Shown piece after piece: positions 1-8,689 of a stretch of DNA of 60,913 bases (positions are counted from its first letter, which is position 1; each line of letters starts with the position of its first letter). This DNA comes from Paenibacillus chibensis (GTDB taxonomy: Bacteria > Bacillota > Bacilli > Paenibacillales > Paenibacillaceae). A program made the position numbers and the translations under genes. The stretch lies in the NCBI RefSeq assembly GCF_004001045.1, contig NZ_BIMK01000041.1:1-60913 (forward strand), given 5' to 3'. The notes beneath the pieces were generated by a model. It searched no databases and had not been told where the DNA came from. It saw only the letters and a list, made by a program, of their open reading frames with translations.

Positions 1-162
1 ACAATGAACATTTTCGATTAAGCAAAGCCAAATCGGAAATTTCATTATATTAATCTCATTTATGCTCCGCGAATCATTCAGCCAGAAGGCTCGAACCAAT
101 TCGCTTCGCTATCGGCTTTGCAAGCAAAGCCTTATCTCACTCGTTGTTCAGTTTTCAAAGAT

Positions 163-300
163 CAAATTTTTTCTCGTTTCCGCTTCAACATTTTGTCTCA
201 GCAGCAACTCTTATATAATATCATGTTCTTTCGAGCTTTGCAAGAAGTTTTTTTAATTTCTTTTTTCAAGCTCTTTTTAAAACTCATTTCCGATCGATGT
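163..300 (-). promoter_or_regulatory. rRNA operon leader and proximal promoter (P2)
   Basis: Read on the minus strand, -35 TTGCAA (238-243) and -10 TATTAT (215-220) are separated by exactly 17 bp, with an A/T-rich upstream stretch. Downstream comes the phrase TTTGAAAACTGAACAA (about 158-180), typical of Bacillus/Paenibacillus rrn leaders and spacers and used in antitermination. The 16S gene should start just left of position 1; none of it is visible here. Recognition is from memory of rrn leaders, not a search. Confidence 0.75.
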
Positions 301-317
301 TCATCGGCCGGATTTAT

Positions 318-346
318 AATGTACCATGATTAGATTTTGAGTGCAA
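318..346 (-). promoter_or_regulatory. rRNA operon distal promoter (P1), candidate
   Basis: On the minus strand, -35 TTGCAC (341-346) and -10 TACATT (318-323) have a 17-bp spacer. Tandem P1/P2 promoters about 100 bp apart are usual for rrn operons in this group. Positions 361-488 between this and the next gene hold nothing else I can recognise. Confidence 0.5.
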
Positions 347-488
347 GCGACAAAATTTTACAATGACCAACTTTATTTTTCACCGCGTTCATTGGATCAT
401 TGCAGCCCTAACATGCAAACCGGCCCGGGCATCCTTCCGCCCAGACCGATTCAATAGGATATCTGATATTACTACATCTATTATATAG

Positions 489-1130
489 TTAGTTTTTCTC
501 TCCTACGACCGTGAAGCGTTCATTCACGTGCTTCGGATTCTCGATCTCATCTATGACTGCGATTGCATAGTCGGCATAGCTGATATAGCTCTCTCCCTTG
601 GAGTTCGTCAGCAGATGATCCTTGCCTGCCTGATATTTTCCTGTTCTCTTGCCCTCATGATCAAAAAATGCCGAAGGGCTGAGGAAAGTCCATGTAATGC
701 CTTCCGACTGCTGCAGATCCTCCAGGTTTTTGCCTTGATTCGAAGCGGTTGGATAATAGATGCTCGGGAAATCAGGCGTATCCATCACCTTCAAGGTTTC
801 GGCCTCGTCCGCGAACAAGCTTCCCGCGCCGCCAACGACAAACAGCTTCGTATTCGGAGCGCCTTTTAATGCTTCAATGAGGGCTCTTCCCGCTTCTACG
901 TGCAGATGCTCGCTTCCCGGAGGTGCCTGGAAGGCATTCACTACCACATCAAATGGTTTCAGATCCTCAGAGGTTAAGTGGAACACATCCTTTTCGATGA
1001 CCGATGGATGCTCCCCTTGAAGTCTGGATGCGTTTCTAACGATGGCGGTTACTTCATGCCCCCGGTTTACGGCCTCCTGATAGATTAAACTGCCTGCTTT
1101 GCCACTTGCGCCTACGACTGCGATTTTCAA
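489..1130 (-). CDS. ywnB: NAD(P)-binding oxidoreductase, YwnB-like
   Basis: A 213-residue atypical short-chain dehydrogenase of the NmrA/NAD(P)H-binding type. The N-terminus MKIAVVGASGKAG carries the GxxGxxG dinucleotide loop; the VVVNAFQAPPG stretch and the YPTASNQGK region fit the YwnB-like, COG2910-type reductases. It starts with TTG, chosen because GGGGAGGT lies about 8 bases upstream. It is divergent from a YwnA-like Rrf2 regulator, the same arrangement as ywnA/ywnB of Bacillus subtilis, so it is probably controlled by that regulator through the paired palindromes at 1194-1231. It is cytosolic, with no signal or membrane segment. The substrate is unknown; a role in redox or thiol stress is inferred only from the Rrf2 partner. 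Confidence 0.85.
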   Translation of the reverse strand: MKIAVVGASGKAGSLIYQEAVNRGHEVTAIVRNASRLQGEHPSVIEKDVFHLTSEDLKPFDVVVNAFQAPPGSEHLHVEAGRALIEALKGAPNTKLFVVGGAGSLFADEAETLKVMDTPDFPSIYYPTASNQGKNLEDLQQSEGITWTFLSPSAFFDHEGKRTGKYQAGKDHLLTNSKGESYISYADYAIAVIDEIENPKHVNERFTVVGEKN

Positions 1131-1193
1131 TATATTCTACCTCCCCAGTTTGAGTTGCCGGCGTGGATGAAAATTCTGTCATATCCAGCTAGA

Positions 1194-1231
1194 TGTAAAC
1201 ATTACGTTTACATGTAACTATAATAGTTACA
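1194..1231. promoter_or_regulatory. Two adjacent palindromes, probable YwnA operator
   Basis: Two perfect inverted repeats abut: TGTAAAC-N5-GTTTACA (1194-1212) and TGTAACTA-TAA-TAGTTACA (1213-1231). The second covers the -10 hexamer TATTAT (1220-1225) of the minus-strand ywnB promoter, whose -35 TTGACA lies at 1243-1248 with a 17-bp spacer. Bound repressor would therefore block ywnB. The ywnA promoter reads right: TTGTAA 1271-1276, TATAAA 1294-1299, spacer 17. Confidence 0.7.
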
Positions 1232-1336
1232 ATATGAGTTTTTGTCAAGCATATGGATATCTCCATGAACTTGTAACGATAGTATAGGCATGTTATAAAT
1301 GAGTATATTCGTATAGGAAGAAAGAAGGGATGTACC

Positions 1337-1771
1337 GTGTCCATCAGCAGCAGATTCTCTGTCGCGATACACATTTTGTGCTTGCTGGCAATCAACAAGG
1401 ATAAGGCAACCAACACTTCCGAGCACCTTGCCGGCAGCGTCAATACCAATCCCGTCGTCATTCGTAAAGTCATGAGCATGCTGAAGGGGGCTGGCCTCGT
1501 GAATGTACGGGCAGGCGTACCGGGGTCAGAACTTGCCAAGGGGCTTTCGGAAATTACGCTCCTGGATGTATATAAGGCTGTGAACGTTGTAGCAGAAAAC
1601 GATTTATTCAACTCTCACGAGCATCCCAATCCGGATTGCATCGTCGGCAGAAATATTCAGCAGTCACTGAACAAACAGTTTTCTACCGCACAGAAAGCCA
1701 TGGAACATTCGCTCGAGATTGTCACCCTTGCAGAGGTGGTCCAAGATATTTTGGATTCCGATAACGTTTAA
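1337..1771 (+). CDS. ywnA: Rrf2-family transcriptional regulator, YwnA-like
   Basis: A 144-residue winged-helix Rrf2-family regulator. Residues 1-65 hold the DNA-binding domain, with the phrase VNTNPVVIRKVMSMLKGAG typical of YwnA; the RAGVPG and NPDCIVGRNIQ segments also match the family. A single Cys lies in the NPDCIVG segment, so a three-Cys Fe-S cluster as in IscR/NsrR is not present, as in YwnA. The GTG start is chosen for the purine-rich AGGAAGAAAGAAGGG upstream and alignment to the family N-terminus. It is divergent from ywnB; the palindromes between them suggest autoregulation and control of ywnB. A terminator follows. Confidence 0.9.
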   Translation: MSISSRFSVAIHILCLLAINKDKATNTSEHLAGSVNTNPVVIRKVMSMLKGAGLVNVRAGVPGSELAKGLSEITLLDVYKAVNVVAENDLFNSHEHPNPDCIVGRNIQQSLNKQFSTAQKAMEHSLEIVTLAEVVQDILDSDNV

Positions 1772-1794
1772 GGTTCAACCATAGATGAGCGCAA

Positions 1795-1828
1795 CAAAAA
1801 GCCGACTGCCTCCGCAGCCGGCTTTTTC
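1795..1828 (+). terminator. Rho-independent terminator after ywnA
   Basis: AAAAAGCCG pairs with CGGCTTTTT around a short G/C loop, followed by T-rich sequence. It is A-rich on the other side and so could work in both directions. Confidence 0.75.
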
Positions 1829-1975
1829 GCCTTTCGAAACCTGAATCCATGAACTCGTTGCATTGGGCTCCTCCTTGAAAATACGCTCCTTTTTCCACTG
1901 CCTTATTATGCAGCAGTAAAATCCTCTTTTTCTTCAGTTCTATATGTATATAGCGAACAAAGCGGTTAAGCTTAT

Positions 1976-2803
1976 TTAACTCGTGCAGGCCCTGTACGCC
2001 GTAGGCGACAGGCCGGTGTGACCCTTAAACTGCCGCGAAAAATAAGCCAGCTGCATGCCGATCTGATCCGCAATATCCGAAATGGGTGCATCCGTGTAGG
2101 ACAGCAGTCGCTTGGCAACCTCCATGCGTTTGCGCTGAACGTAATGCATCGGTGTGACCCCCATGATCTTTTTGAAATACGGAATAAAATAATTCGGATG
2201 CAAATGCACGATATCCGCCAGCAGTTCGATCTCCATCGGTTCATGCAGATGTCCATGGATATAGGCCAGTACATCCCTAAGCTTGCTCGATTCGGTTTGC
2301 TGCAAAAAATCCTTCCAGAAATCCGTATAACCCCCATCTTCGAGACAACTGGCGAGCAAGGTGAACAGACATGCCTGCAAACGCAGAACCGAAAAAGGGC
2401 CGCCATTGTGAAAAAGCTCCACCATTTCTGTAAACGTACGCGCTATGAATTCGGGATCCTTGGCGTCACAGATATAGAGCTTGCTATCCGCCGAAAACAA
2501 GGGCCACTCTCCCACCTGTGCATCAAAATGGCAAAAATACCGCGAATAAGGATCCTCCTGCTCCGTCAGCGCCATCTGGCTCGTGCCCGCCGGCATAATC
2601 ATCATCTGATTCGCTTTGGGCGTATAGGTAACGCCGTTCAGGACAACCGACCCGCTGCCTCCAGCAATAAAATACAGACGGTGAAATGCTGGTGCGATCT
2701 CGGTCCGGTTCCATCCCGGAAACCCCTCACGGTATTGGGCATAGCTGATATTCATCGTCAAGCTTTCCGGCAGCCGTCCAGACACTTCAAGCTCCTGAGC
2801 CAT
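1976..2803 (-). CDS. AraC-family transcriptional regulator
   Basis: A 275-residue regulator. Residues 1-150 look like a cupin (AraC-type) ligand domain, with the NGVTYTPKANQMMIMPAG barrel motif, and residues 170-275 hold two helix-turn-helix motifs of the HTH_18 class (ELLADIVHLHPNYFIPYFKK; ISDIADQIGMQLAYFSRQFK). The ATG start follows GGGGAGGGG closely. It is divergent from the four-gene Gfo/Idh/MocA operon, which it most likely activates in response to a sugar or sugar derivative. TTTTG-TG-CAAAA at 2867-2878 in the shared upstream region is a candidate site. The inducer cannot be read from sequence. Confidence 0.9.
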   Translation of the reverse strand: MAQELEVSGRLPESLTMNISYAQYREGFPGWNRTEIAPAFHRLYFIAGGSGSVVLNGVTYTPKANQMMIMPAGTSQMALTEQEDPYSRYFCHFDAQVGEWPLFSADSKLYICDAKDPEFIARTFTEMVELFHNGGPFSVLRLQACLFTLLASCLEDGGYTDFWKDFLQQTESSKLRDVLAYIHGHLHEPMEIELLADIVHLHPNYFIPYFKKIMGVTPMHYVQRKRMEVAKRLLSYTDAPISDIADQIGMQLAYFSRQFKGHTGLSPTAYRACTS

Positions 2804-2866
2804 CGATATCCCCTCCCCTGTGTTTCAGCCTTATTGTAACATTTGTATTTATCCAAAACACCTTAA

Positions 2867-2878
2867 TTTTGTGCAAAA
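2867..2878. promoter_or_regulatory. Short inverted repeat between araC-type gene and oxidoreductase operon
   Basis: TTTTG and CAAAA flank two bases, mid-way between the divergent starts. It is short and A/T-rich, so only a tentative operator. The RBS of the downstream gene is AGGAAAGGTGG near 2944-2954. Confidence 0.3.
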
Positions 2879-2962
2879 GCCTCTTAGTCTAATTCATTCT
2901 CAACGCGTTCGTTTCAAGCTAAGCTAAGGGTGAATAGCAGATAGGAAAGGTGGAATACCTTC

Positions 2963-4126
2963 ATGGAAAAAGTACGCTTTGGCATTATTGGAATCGGAAA
3001 TATGGGCTCCACGCATGCCCTCAGTCTGAGCGGGGAAATTCGCGGCGCCGAACTGGCAGCCGTTTGCGATACGAATCCTGACAGGCTGCATTGGGCAAAA
3101 AACAACCTGTCCGAATCGGTGCAGCTCTTTGATACGCCGGAAGCATTTTTTGCCTCCCAAGCGATGGACGTGGTGCTGATCGCCACGCCGCATTATGATC
3201 ATCCGGGCATGGCCATTCAGGCATTTGAAAACGGTTACCATGTGCTGGTGGAAAAGCCCGCCGGCGTATTCACCAAAGCGGTTCGGGAAATGAACGAGGC
3301 CGCGGCCAAATCCGGCAAGCAATTCGGCATTATGTATAACCAGCGCACCAATCCGCTCTATGCCAAGCTGCGTGACTTGATTCAATCCGGCGAGCTAGGC
3401 ACGGTCAGAAGAACAAATTGGATCATTACAAACTGGTACCGTTCACAGAGCTACTACAATTCGGGCGGCTGGCGTGCGACTTGGGCCGGCGAAGGCGGCG
3501 GCGTGCTGCTGAATCAGGACCCCCATCAGCTCGACCTGTGGCAGTGGACGACCGGCATGATGCCGAAACGGGTACGCGCGTTTTGTCAGTTCGGCAAATA
3601 CCGCAACATTGAGGTTGAAGACGATGTCACCGCCTACGTGGAATACGAAAACGGCGCCACGGGCGTATTCGTGACGACGGTCGGCGAAAGCCCGGGAACC
3701 AACCGCTATGAGATCAGCGGCGATAACGGCAAAATCCTGATCGAAGACGGCAAGCTGACCTTCTGGCGTTTGCGAGTACCCGAGCCGCAGTTCAACCGCG
3801 AATATACAGGCGGGTTCGGGCAGCCGGAATGCTGGACCTGCGACATCCCGGTACCGGACGGACACGGACCCCAGCATAAAGGCATCCTGCAAAACTTCAC
3901 GAATGCCCTACTGCATGGCGAAAAGCTGCTTGCTCCTGGAGAAGACGGCATTCTCGGCCTGACGATCTCCAACGCGATGCATCTGTCGGCTTGGACCGAT
4001 GACTGGGTGGATCTGCCGCTGGACGAAGATCTTTTCTACGACAAGCTCCAGGAGAGAATCCGGAATTCTACCTTCCGTAAAGAAGCATCCGCACAAACTG
4101 TGCTTGACGTTAAAGGAACACACTAA
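2963..4126 (+). CDS. Gfo/Idh/MocA-family oxidoreductase (1 of 3)
   Basis: A 387-residue NAD(P)-dependent sugar-type dehydrogenase. The Rossmann loop is GIIGIGNMG near residues 7-15, the catalytic-lysine motif is VEKPAG near residue 95, and the family C-terminal domain carries GGGVLLNQDPHQLDLWQW with the conserved catalytic His. Enzymes of this family oxidise or reduce hydroxyl/keto groups on sugars, inositols and glycosides; the exact substrate is not readable. First gene of an operon with a TIM-barrel isomerase and two further paralogues; 22 bases separate it from the next gene. No signal peptide, so cytosolic. The divergent AraC-type gene is the probable regulator. Confidence 0.9.
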   Translation: MEKVRFGIIGIGNMGSTHALSLSGEIRGAELAAVCDTNPDRLHWAKNNLSESVQLFDTPEAFFASQAMDVVLIATPHYDHPGMAIQAFENGYHVLVEKPAGVFTKAVREMNEAAAKSGKQFGIMYNQRTNPLYAKLRDLIQSGELGTVRRTNWIITNWYRSQSYYNSGGWRATWAGEGGGVLLNQDPHQLDLWQWTTGMMPKRVRAFCQFGKYRNIEVEDDVTAYVEYENGATGVFVTTVGESPGTNRYEISGDNGKILIEDGKLTFWRLRVPEPQFNREYTGGFGQPECWTCDIPVPDGHGPQHKGILQNFTNALLHGEKLLAPGEDGILGLTISNAMHLSAWTDDWVDLPLDEDLFYDKLQERIRNSTFRKEASAQTVLDVKGTH

Positions 4127-4148
4127 TACAAGGCAGGAGGCAAAGGCG

Positions 4149-5006
4149 ATGAAACTTTCCGTATTTACTGTAGTCACTCCGGACCTAAACCCGGAAGAAT
4201 TGGTGAAAGCTGCCCGTGAAGCCGGTCTGGACGGCGTGGAATGGAGATTCAAGGAAGTGCCGGCCGAGGCCGCGGGTGAACAAACGTCATTCTGGGGGAA
4301 TAACCTGTGCTCGATCGATCCTTCCCTCTCGGACGCTGAAATGCTCAAATATAAAGAAATCACCGAAGGCGGAGGCCTGGAGATCGTCAGCATTACGCCT
4401 TACTTGAACGACCTTAACCTCGATGCCACCGAGCATGTTTTCCATACAGCCCGCTTATTGGGGGCTCAAATGATCCGCATCGGCGTCGCGTCTTATGACG
4501 GGAGCAAGCCTTACCCCGAGCTGTACGAAGCCACGGCGCGCTACATAAAGGAAGCCGAGCGGATGGCCAAGCAATACGGCGTGAAAGGCGTTATTGAGAC
4601 GCATCATCGAACCATTTCACCTAGCGCAAGCCTCGCTCACCGGCTCGTCAGCGCATGCGACCCTGACCACATCGGCGTCCTGTTCGATCCCGGAAACATG
4701 GTCCACGAAGGCTACGAGCATTTCCGCATGGGCATCGAGCTGCTTGGACCTTACCTTGCGCATGTCCACATCAAAAACGCCCGCTGGGTTCAGGACGGAC
4801 GCCGCGAGGACGGAACGGCCAACTGGCGCTCGGAATGGGCCCCGATGCGAGAGGGCATCGTGAATTTCGGAAGCCTGCTTCAGGATCTGAAGAGCGTCGG
4901 CTACGACGGCTACCTCGGCATTGAAGATTTCAGCGAGCAGTATGACTCGAAGGAGCTGTTGAAGCAGTACGGGCAATTCATGTGGGAAGGGATGCAGCAG
5001 CTATGA
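4149..5006 (+). CDS. Sugar phosphate isomerase/epimerase-like TIM-barrel protein
   Basis: A 285-residue xylose-isomerase-like (AP endonuclease 2 superfamily) barrel. The expected divalent-metal ligands are visible: E150 in VIETHH, D180 in LFDPGN, H205/H207 in AHVHIKN and E259 in GIEDF. The frame is open further upstream, but ATG 4149 is chosen for AGGAGG ten bases before it and the clean MKLSVFTV strand. Its stop overlaps the next gene by ATGA, so the two are translationally coupled. Families of this type include 3-keto-glycoside cleaving or isomerising enzymes that work with Gfo/Idh/MocA dehydrogenases; that role here is inference from the neighbours. Confidence 0.88.
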   Translation: MKLSVFTVVTPDLNPEELVKAAREAGLDGVEWRFKEVPAEAAGEQTSFWGNNLCSIDPSLSDAEMLKYKEITEGGGLEIVSITPYLNDLNLDATEHVFHTARLLGAQMIRIGVASYDGSKPYPELYEATARYIKEAERMAKQYGVKGVIETHHRTISPSASLAHRLVSACDPDHIGVLFDPGNMVHEGYEHFRMGIELLGPYLAHVHIKNARWVQDGRREDGTANWRSEWAPMREGIVNFGSLLQDLKSVGYDGYLGIEDFSEQYDSKELLKQYGQFMWEGMQQL

Positions 5007-6079
5007 CGCAGAAACAGGACGGAATGAATTATGCTCCGCAGGGCAAACCCAACCCTGTGGTGAAGCCGGGCGAATTCATTTTCGCCGCAGCCGCCCTGGA
5101 CCATGGTCATATTCAGGGGATGAGCCAGGGACTTATCGAAGCGGGCGCTTCGATGAAATGGGTATTTGATCCGGACCGCGCCAAGGCCGAAGCCTTCGCA
5201 GCCCACTTCCCGGGTGCTGCCGTGGCGGACAGCCTGGAGCAGATTCTGGAGGATCCGTCCGTGCGCCTGGTAGCGGCAGCGGCAGTGCCATCAGAGCGCT
5301 GCGCCCTTGGTCTGCGGGTGATGGACGCCGGAAAGGATTATTTTACCGACAAGACTCCCTTCACCTCGCTGGAGCAGCTCGAGTCCGCCCGGGCCAAGGT
5401 CCGTGAAACCGGCCGGAAGTATATGGTGTATTTCAGCGAACGGCTGCATGTGGAGTCCGCTATCTATGCCGGGCAGCTCATCCATGACGGAGCCATCGGG
5501 CGCGTGCTGCAGGTGACCGGGTTCGGCCCGCACCGGCTGAGCGCGGCTTCGCGGCCGGATTGGTTTTTCCGGAAGGCGCAATATGGCGGCATTCTCTGCG
5601 ACATCGGCAGCCATCAAATTGAACAGTTTCTGTATTATACAGGCAGCAAGGACGCGCAGGTGCTTCACAGCAAAATCGCTAACTATAACCATCCCGAATA
5701 CCCGGAGCTGGAGGACTATGGGGATGCCACGCTGGTTGGCGATACCGGAGCCACCCAATACTTCCGCGTGGACTGGTTTACGCCGGACGGACTCCGTACC
5801 TGGGGCGATGGTAGAACGTTCATCATCGGAACGGAAGGAACCATCGAGCTCCGCAAATACATTGACGTTGCACGGGACTCGGAAGGGGATCACGTCTTCC
5901 TCGTCAATAAGGACGGCGAGCAGCATTTTGCCGTTCACGGACAGATCGGATATCCGTTCTTCGGACAACTGATTCTCGACTGCCTCAACCGTACCGAGAA
6001 CGCTATGACGCAGGAGCATGCCTTCAAGGCCGCCGAACTCTGCCTGAAAGCGCAGGAAATGGCGGTCCGCATCTCTTAA
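5003..6079 (+). CDS. Gfo/Idh/MocA-family oxidoreductase (2 of 3), divergent
   Basis: A 358-residue member of the family, but the most diverged of the three. The usual EKP lysine motif reads TDKTPF, and the second domain has GGILCDIGSHQIEQ, keeping the His. The N-terminal dinucleotide region (FIFAAAALDHGHIQGMSQGL) lacks a plain GxGxxG loop and instead resembles members with an AxDHGH start. ATG 5003 overlaps the previous stop and has GGAAGGG upstream; an in-frame GTG at 4982 is less likely. Probably a dehydrogenase or a family member with altered cofactor handling acting in the same pathway. Confidence 0.82.
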   Translation: MTQKQDGMNYAPQGKPNPVVKPGEFIFAAAALDHGHIQGMSQGLIEAGASMKWVFDPDRAKAEAFAAHFPGAAVADSLEQILEDPSVRLVAAAAVPSERCALGLRVMDAGKDYFTDKTPFTSLEQLESARAKVRETGRKYMVYFSERLHVESAIYAGQLIHDGAIGRVLQVTGFGPHRLSAASRPDWFFRKAQYGGILCDIGSHQIEQFLYYTGSKDAQVLHSKIANYNHPEYPELEDYGDATLVGDTGATQYFRVDWFTPDGLRTWGDGRTFIIGTEGTIELRKYIDVARDSEGDHVFLVNKDGEQHFAVHGQIGYPFFGQLILDCLNRTENAMTQEHAFKAAELCLKAQEMAVRIS

Positions 6080-6139
6080 GCCATTGCCGAGCGCCTACTC
6101 GTTCCATTATCCAGGTAAATTCTTAAAAGAGGACGGGAT

Positions 6140-7165
6140 ATGATGAATAAGACAGGAGCAGCCATCATCGGCTGCGGAGCTATTTTCCCCCTTCATGCGG
6201 ATGCGGTTATGGAACTGGATGATGCGGGGCTTCGCCTCGTGGTAGATTCAGACCTGCCGAAAGCGCAAGCAGCCGCTGCGCGTTATGCATGCGAGGCTGC
6301 CGCCGACTACCGGGTTTTGCTGGAGCGGGACGACATTCAGGTCATTCATCTATGCACGCCCCATCATCTCCATGCGGAAATGGCGGTGGAGCTGTTGGCA
6401 GCCGGAAAGCATGTTCTGACCGAAAAGCCGATGGCCGAAAACCCGGCATCCGCCGACGCCTTGCTGGAGGCGGCCCGAAACAGCCGTGGACAGCTTGGCG
6501 TCACGTTCCAGAACCGGTACAACGCCGCCTCGCAGATGATTCACGAATACATCGCCTCCGGAAGCTTGGGCAGGCTGATCTGCATGAAAGGCATTGTCAC
6601 CTGGCACCGCGATCAAGCTTATTATGAAAGCGCGCCGTGGAGGGGCCGCTGGGCCACGGAAGGCGGCGGCGTCCTGATCAACCAGACGCTCCATACCCTG
6701 GATCTGCTGCAGTGGTTCGGTGGAGCCATATCCTCGGTCAAGGGCAGCGTGACCGCCGACGCGCTCGCCGATTTAATTGAAGTGGAAGATACCGCCCATG
6801 CATGCATCGATTTCACGAGCGGTGCCAGGGCACTCTTTTACGGGACGACGGCCTACGGAACGGATTCGCCCGTGGAGCTGGAGATCGTGTTTGAGAACGG
6901 GGTTTTGACCCAGCGCCGCGATTCGCTCTATCTATGGAAGGATGGAGAGGAAACCCGGCTATGCGAGCCTCCGCAGACCAAAGCAGGCGGCAAATCCTAT
7001 TGGGGAACGAGCCACCGGAAGCTGATCGCGGATTTTTACCGGCATGTCCGGGATGGACGGCCATTTTGGATCGATGCGGAAGAAGGCAAGAAGTCGCTGG
7101 AGCTGATGGCCGGATTATATGAATATACCCGCAGCCGCCAGGGCTTGAGATTCCCGCCCGAATAA
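6140..7165 (+). CDS. Gfo/Idh/MocA-family oxidoreductase (3 of 3)
   Basis: A 341-residue dehydrogenase with AIIGCGAIFPLH as nucleotide loop, LTEKPMAEN as lysine motif near residue 95 and GGGVLINQTLHTLDLLQW containing the conserved His/Asp. It is closer to the first paralogue (both have SPWRGRWA/GGWRATWA before GGGV) than to the second. It lies 60 bases after the second paralogue behind an AAGAGGACGGG ribosome binding site and ends the operon at a strong hairpin. A third copy suggests stepwise oxidation/reduction of related intermediates rather than simple redundancy; this is inferred. Confidence 0.9.
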   Translation: MMNKTGAAIIGCGAIFPLHADAVMELDDAGLRLVVDSDLPKAQAAAARYACEAAADYRVLLERDDIQVIHLCTPHHLHAEMAVELLAAGKHVLTEKPMAENPASADALLEAARNSRGQLGVTFQNRYNAASQMIHEYIASGSLGRLICMKGIVTWHRDQAYYESAPWRGRWATEGGGVLINQTLHTLDLLQWFGGAISSVKGSVTADALADLIEVEDTAHACIDFTSGARALFYGTTAYGTDSPVELEIVFENGVLTQRRDSLYLWKDGEETRLCEPPQTKAGGKSYWGTSHRKLIADFYRHVRDGRPFWIDAEEGKKSLELMAGLYEYTRSRQGLRFPPE

Positions 7166-7223
7166 GCTCATCTCCTCCATACAAGAATCGTCATGCAGAG
7201 CAGCATGCATGGGAAGTTCAGAA

Positions 7224-7286
7224 AAAAGCTCCCGCACCGGAAGCAGCGCCTTGATCCATCAAGCACTGCACGGTGCGGGAGCTTTA
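7224..7286 (+). terminator. Terminator between oxidoreductase operon and SLH gene
   Basis: AAAGCTCCCGCACC (from 7225) pairs with GGTGCGGGAGCTTT (7272-7285); the 33-base loop can form its own small stem. T- and A-rich ends let it serve both convergent genes. Confidence 0.75.
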
Positions 7287-7319
7287 TTGTGATTCATGCC
7301 GTTTCATGGGCATGGCAAG

Positions 7320-8630
7320 TTATTTCTTGACCGCAACGGAGAATACTACGGTCTTCTGCGCGTTGTCGACCAAAGCGTTAACCGTATATGGACCGACATT
7401 CGCTTGTTTGGATGCCAGAGGCCGTCCTGCCTCCACCTCGGTACAGATCGAATCGAACCAGCGCTGGAACAGAGCGGCATCATAACTGAACAGCTGATTG
7501 GAGAACAGCTCGATCGACTCCTTGTTACGCGCCAGCGTGCCTTCGCGAAGCCGGACGGTAATGCCGTAGGTATTGAACGTCGGATCCAGCCAGATCGCGG
7601 CTTCTTCCTGCGGAACCGGCGTCCCTGCCCCTACGTTGCCGATGCCGGTGCTTTGCTGCACGGCCTTCTTCTCCTTCTCGTCCTTGTACAGGCGCAGCGT
7701 TGTCTCAAACAGGTCATAGTTGGTACCGCGCAGCTTGCCGGCTTTGATCAACGTTTCATAAGCATCCCACATGGATTTGTCGGGGAAGGCTACGATTTTT
7801 TGCCCGCCGCCTGCCGTCGGTACAAGCCGTTGAAGCTTATCCGATTCGGGCTTGATTGGTACACGCTTTGCTTTATCCGTGAGACGGTTCAAGATAACAA
7901 GAGATTCCGCGCGGGTCACGTAGCGCCCCACGCCGAAGCTGCCGTCCGGGTACCCCTGCATAATCCCCTTAATGAGCGATTCGGCAATAAATTTCTGCTC
8001 CCGGTCATTCGCGCTCGTCAAATCCCCGTATGCCTGGGCCACCGAGCGGCTGAACTGCTCATCCTCCAGAAACTCCGTTTCCTGAAGCGTATAGAAAACA
8101 ATCTCGGCCACGTTTTCCCGGGTCATATCTGACTGGAAATCGCTGAATCGGCTTTTACTCAAAAAGTTCAGGTCGCTTGCGACGTCTATGTATGGCTTGG
8201 CCCAATATCCGGTCATGGCAGGCTTAAAGTTAAAATAACGGTAATCCTGCTTCAGGATCGTCCGGTTCTCTTCGGACAGCATATCGAGAAAGGAACCTTT
8301 CCAGCTCCGTTCCTGATTCGGATGCAAATCGCTGAAGGACAGGATCAGCATCTTGATGAACTGGTCCACCTTCACCGGCTCGTTCGGCCGGAAGCTTCCG
8401 TCGGGATATCCGTCCAAAATCCCCTGCTTCACCATATCCCCGATCTGCTCCTGCGCCCAATGCCCTTTAATATCCGTAAAGGTCTGGCGCTGCACCGCCG
8501 GAGCTGCCGCCGCTGAAGCATGATGTCCCTCACCCCAGCCGGACTCGCCCACAAGTCCTGTCAAAAATAAGGCGGATAGCAGTATTCGAATTGAAAAAGA
8601 CAGTTTTCTTCTACCTATTTGTTCCGTCAT
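7320..8630 (-). CDS. S-layer homology domain protein
   Basis: A 436-residue exported protein. A basic start and a hydrophobic run (about residues 12-30) form a signal peptide ending near ASAAAAP. Three SLH repeats follow: FTDIKGHWAQ...GYPDGSFRPNEPV (about 50-95), a degenerate GYWAKPYIDVA repeat (about 130-175), and GIMQGYPDGSFGVGRYVTRAE (about 200-240). SLH repeats bind pyruvylated wall polymer, so the protein should be cell-wall attached. The last 190 residues match nothing I know. The start is set at the ATG preceded by AGGAGG with 8-base spacing; the frame is open 18 codons further. Single-gene unit; a structured 360-bp region lies upstream. Confidence 0.87.
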   Translation of the reverse strand: MTEQIGRRKLSFSIRILLSALFLTGLVGESGWGEGHHASAAAAPAVQRQTFTDIKGHWAQEQIGDMVKQGILDGYPDGSFRPNEPVKVDQFIKMLILSFSDLHPNQERSWKGSFLDMLSEENRTILKQDYRYFNFKPAMTGYWAKPYIDVASDLNFLSKSRFSDFQSDMTRENVAEIVFYTLQETEFLEDEQFSRSVAQAYGDLTSANDREQKFIAESLIKGIMQGYPDGSFGVGRYVTRAESLVILNRLTDKAKRVPIKPESDKLQRLVPTAGGGQKIVAFPDKSMWDAYETLIKAGKLRGTNYDLFETTLRLYKDEKEKKAVQQSTGIGNVGAGTPVPQEEAAIWLDPTFNTYGITVRLREGTLARNKESIELFSNQLFSYDAALFQRWFDSICTEVEAGRPLASKQANVGPYTVNALVDNAQKTVVFSVAVKK

Positions 8631-8689
8631 TCCTAGGCCTCCTGCATTAGTCAAACTTCGGCTCGATTTAAGCAAGCCAGTCACCCATC

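Noticed and set aside
1..60. 16S rRNA gene at the left edge
   Set aside because: Leader features are clear, but no 16S sequence (AGAGTTTGAT) is found inside the window.
1768..1863. 31-codon minus-strand frame with an ideal AAGGAGGAGC ribosome binding site
   Set aside because: It reads through the ywnA terminator hairpin into the 3' end of ywnA and its product has no feature; the RBS alone is not enough.
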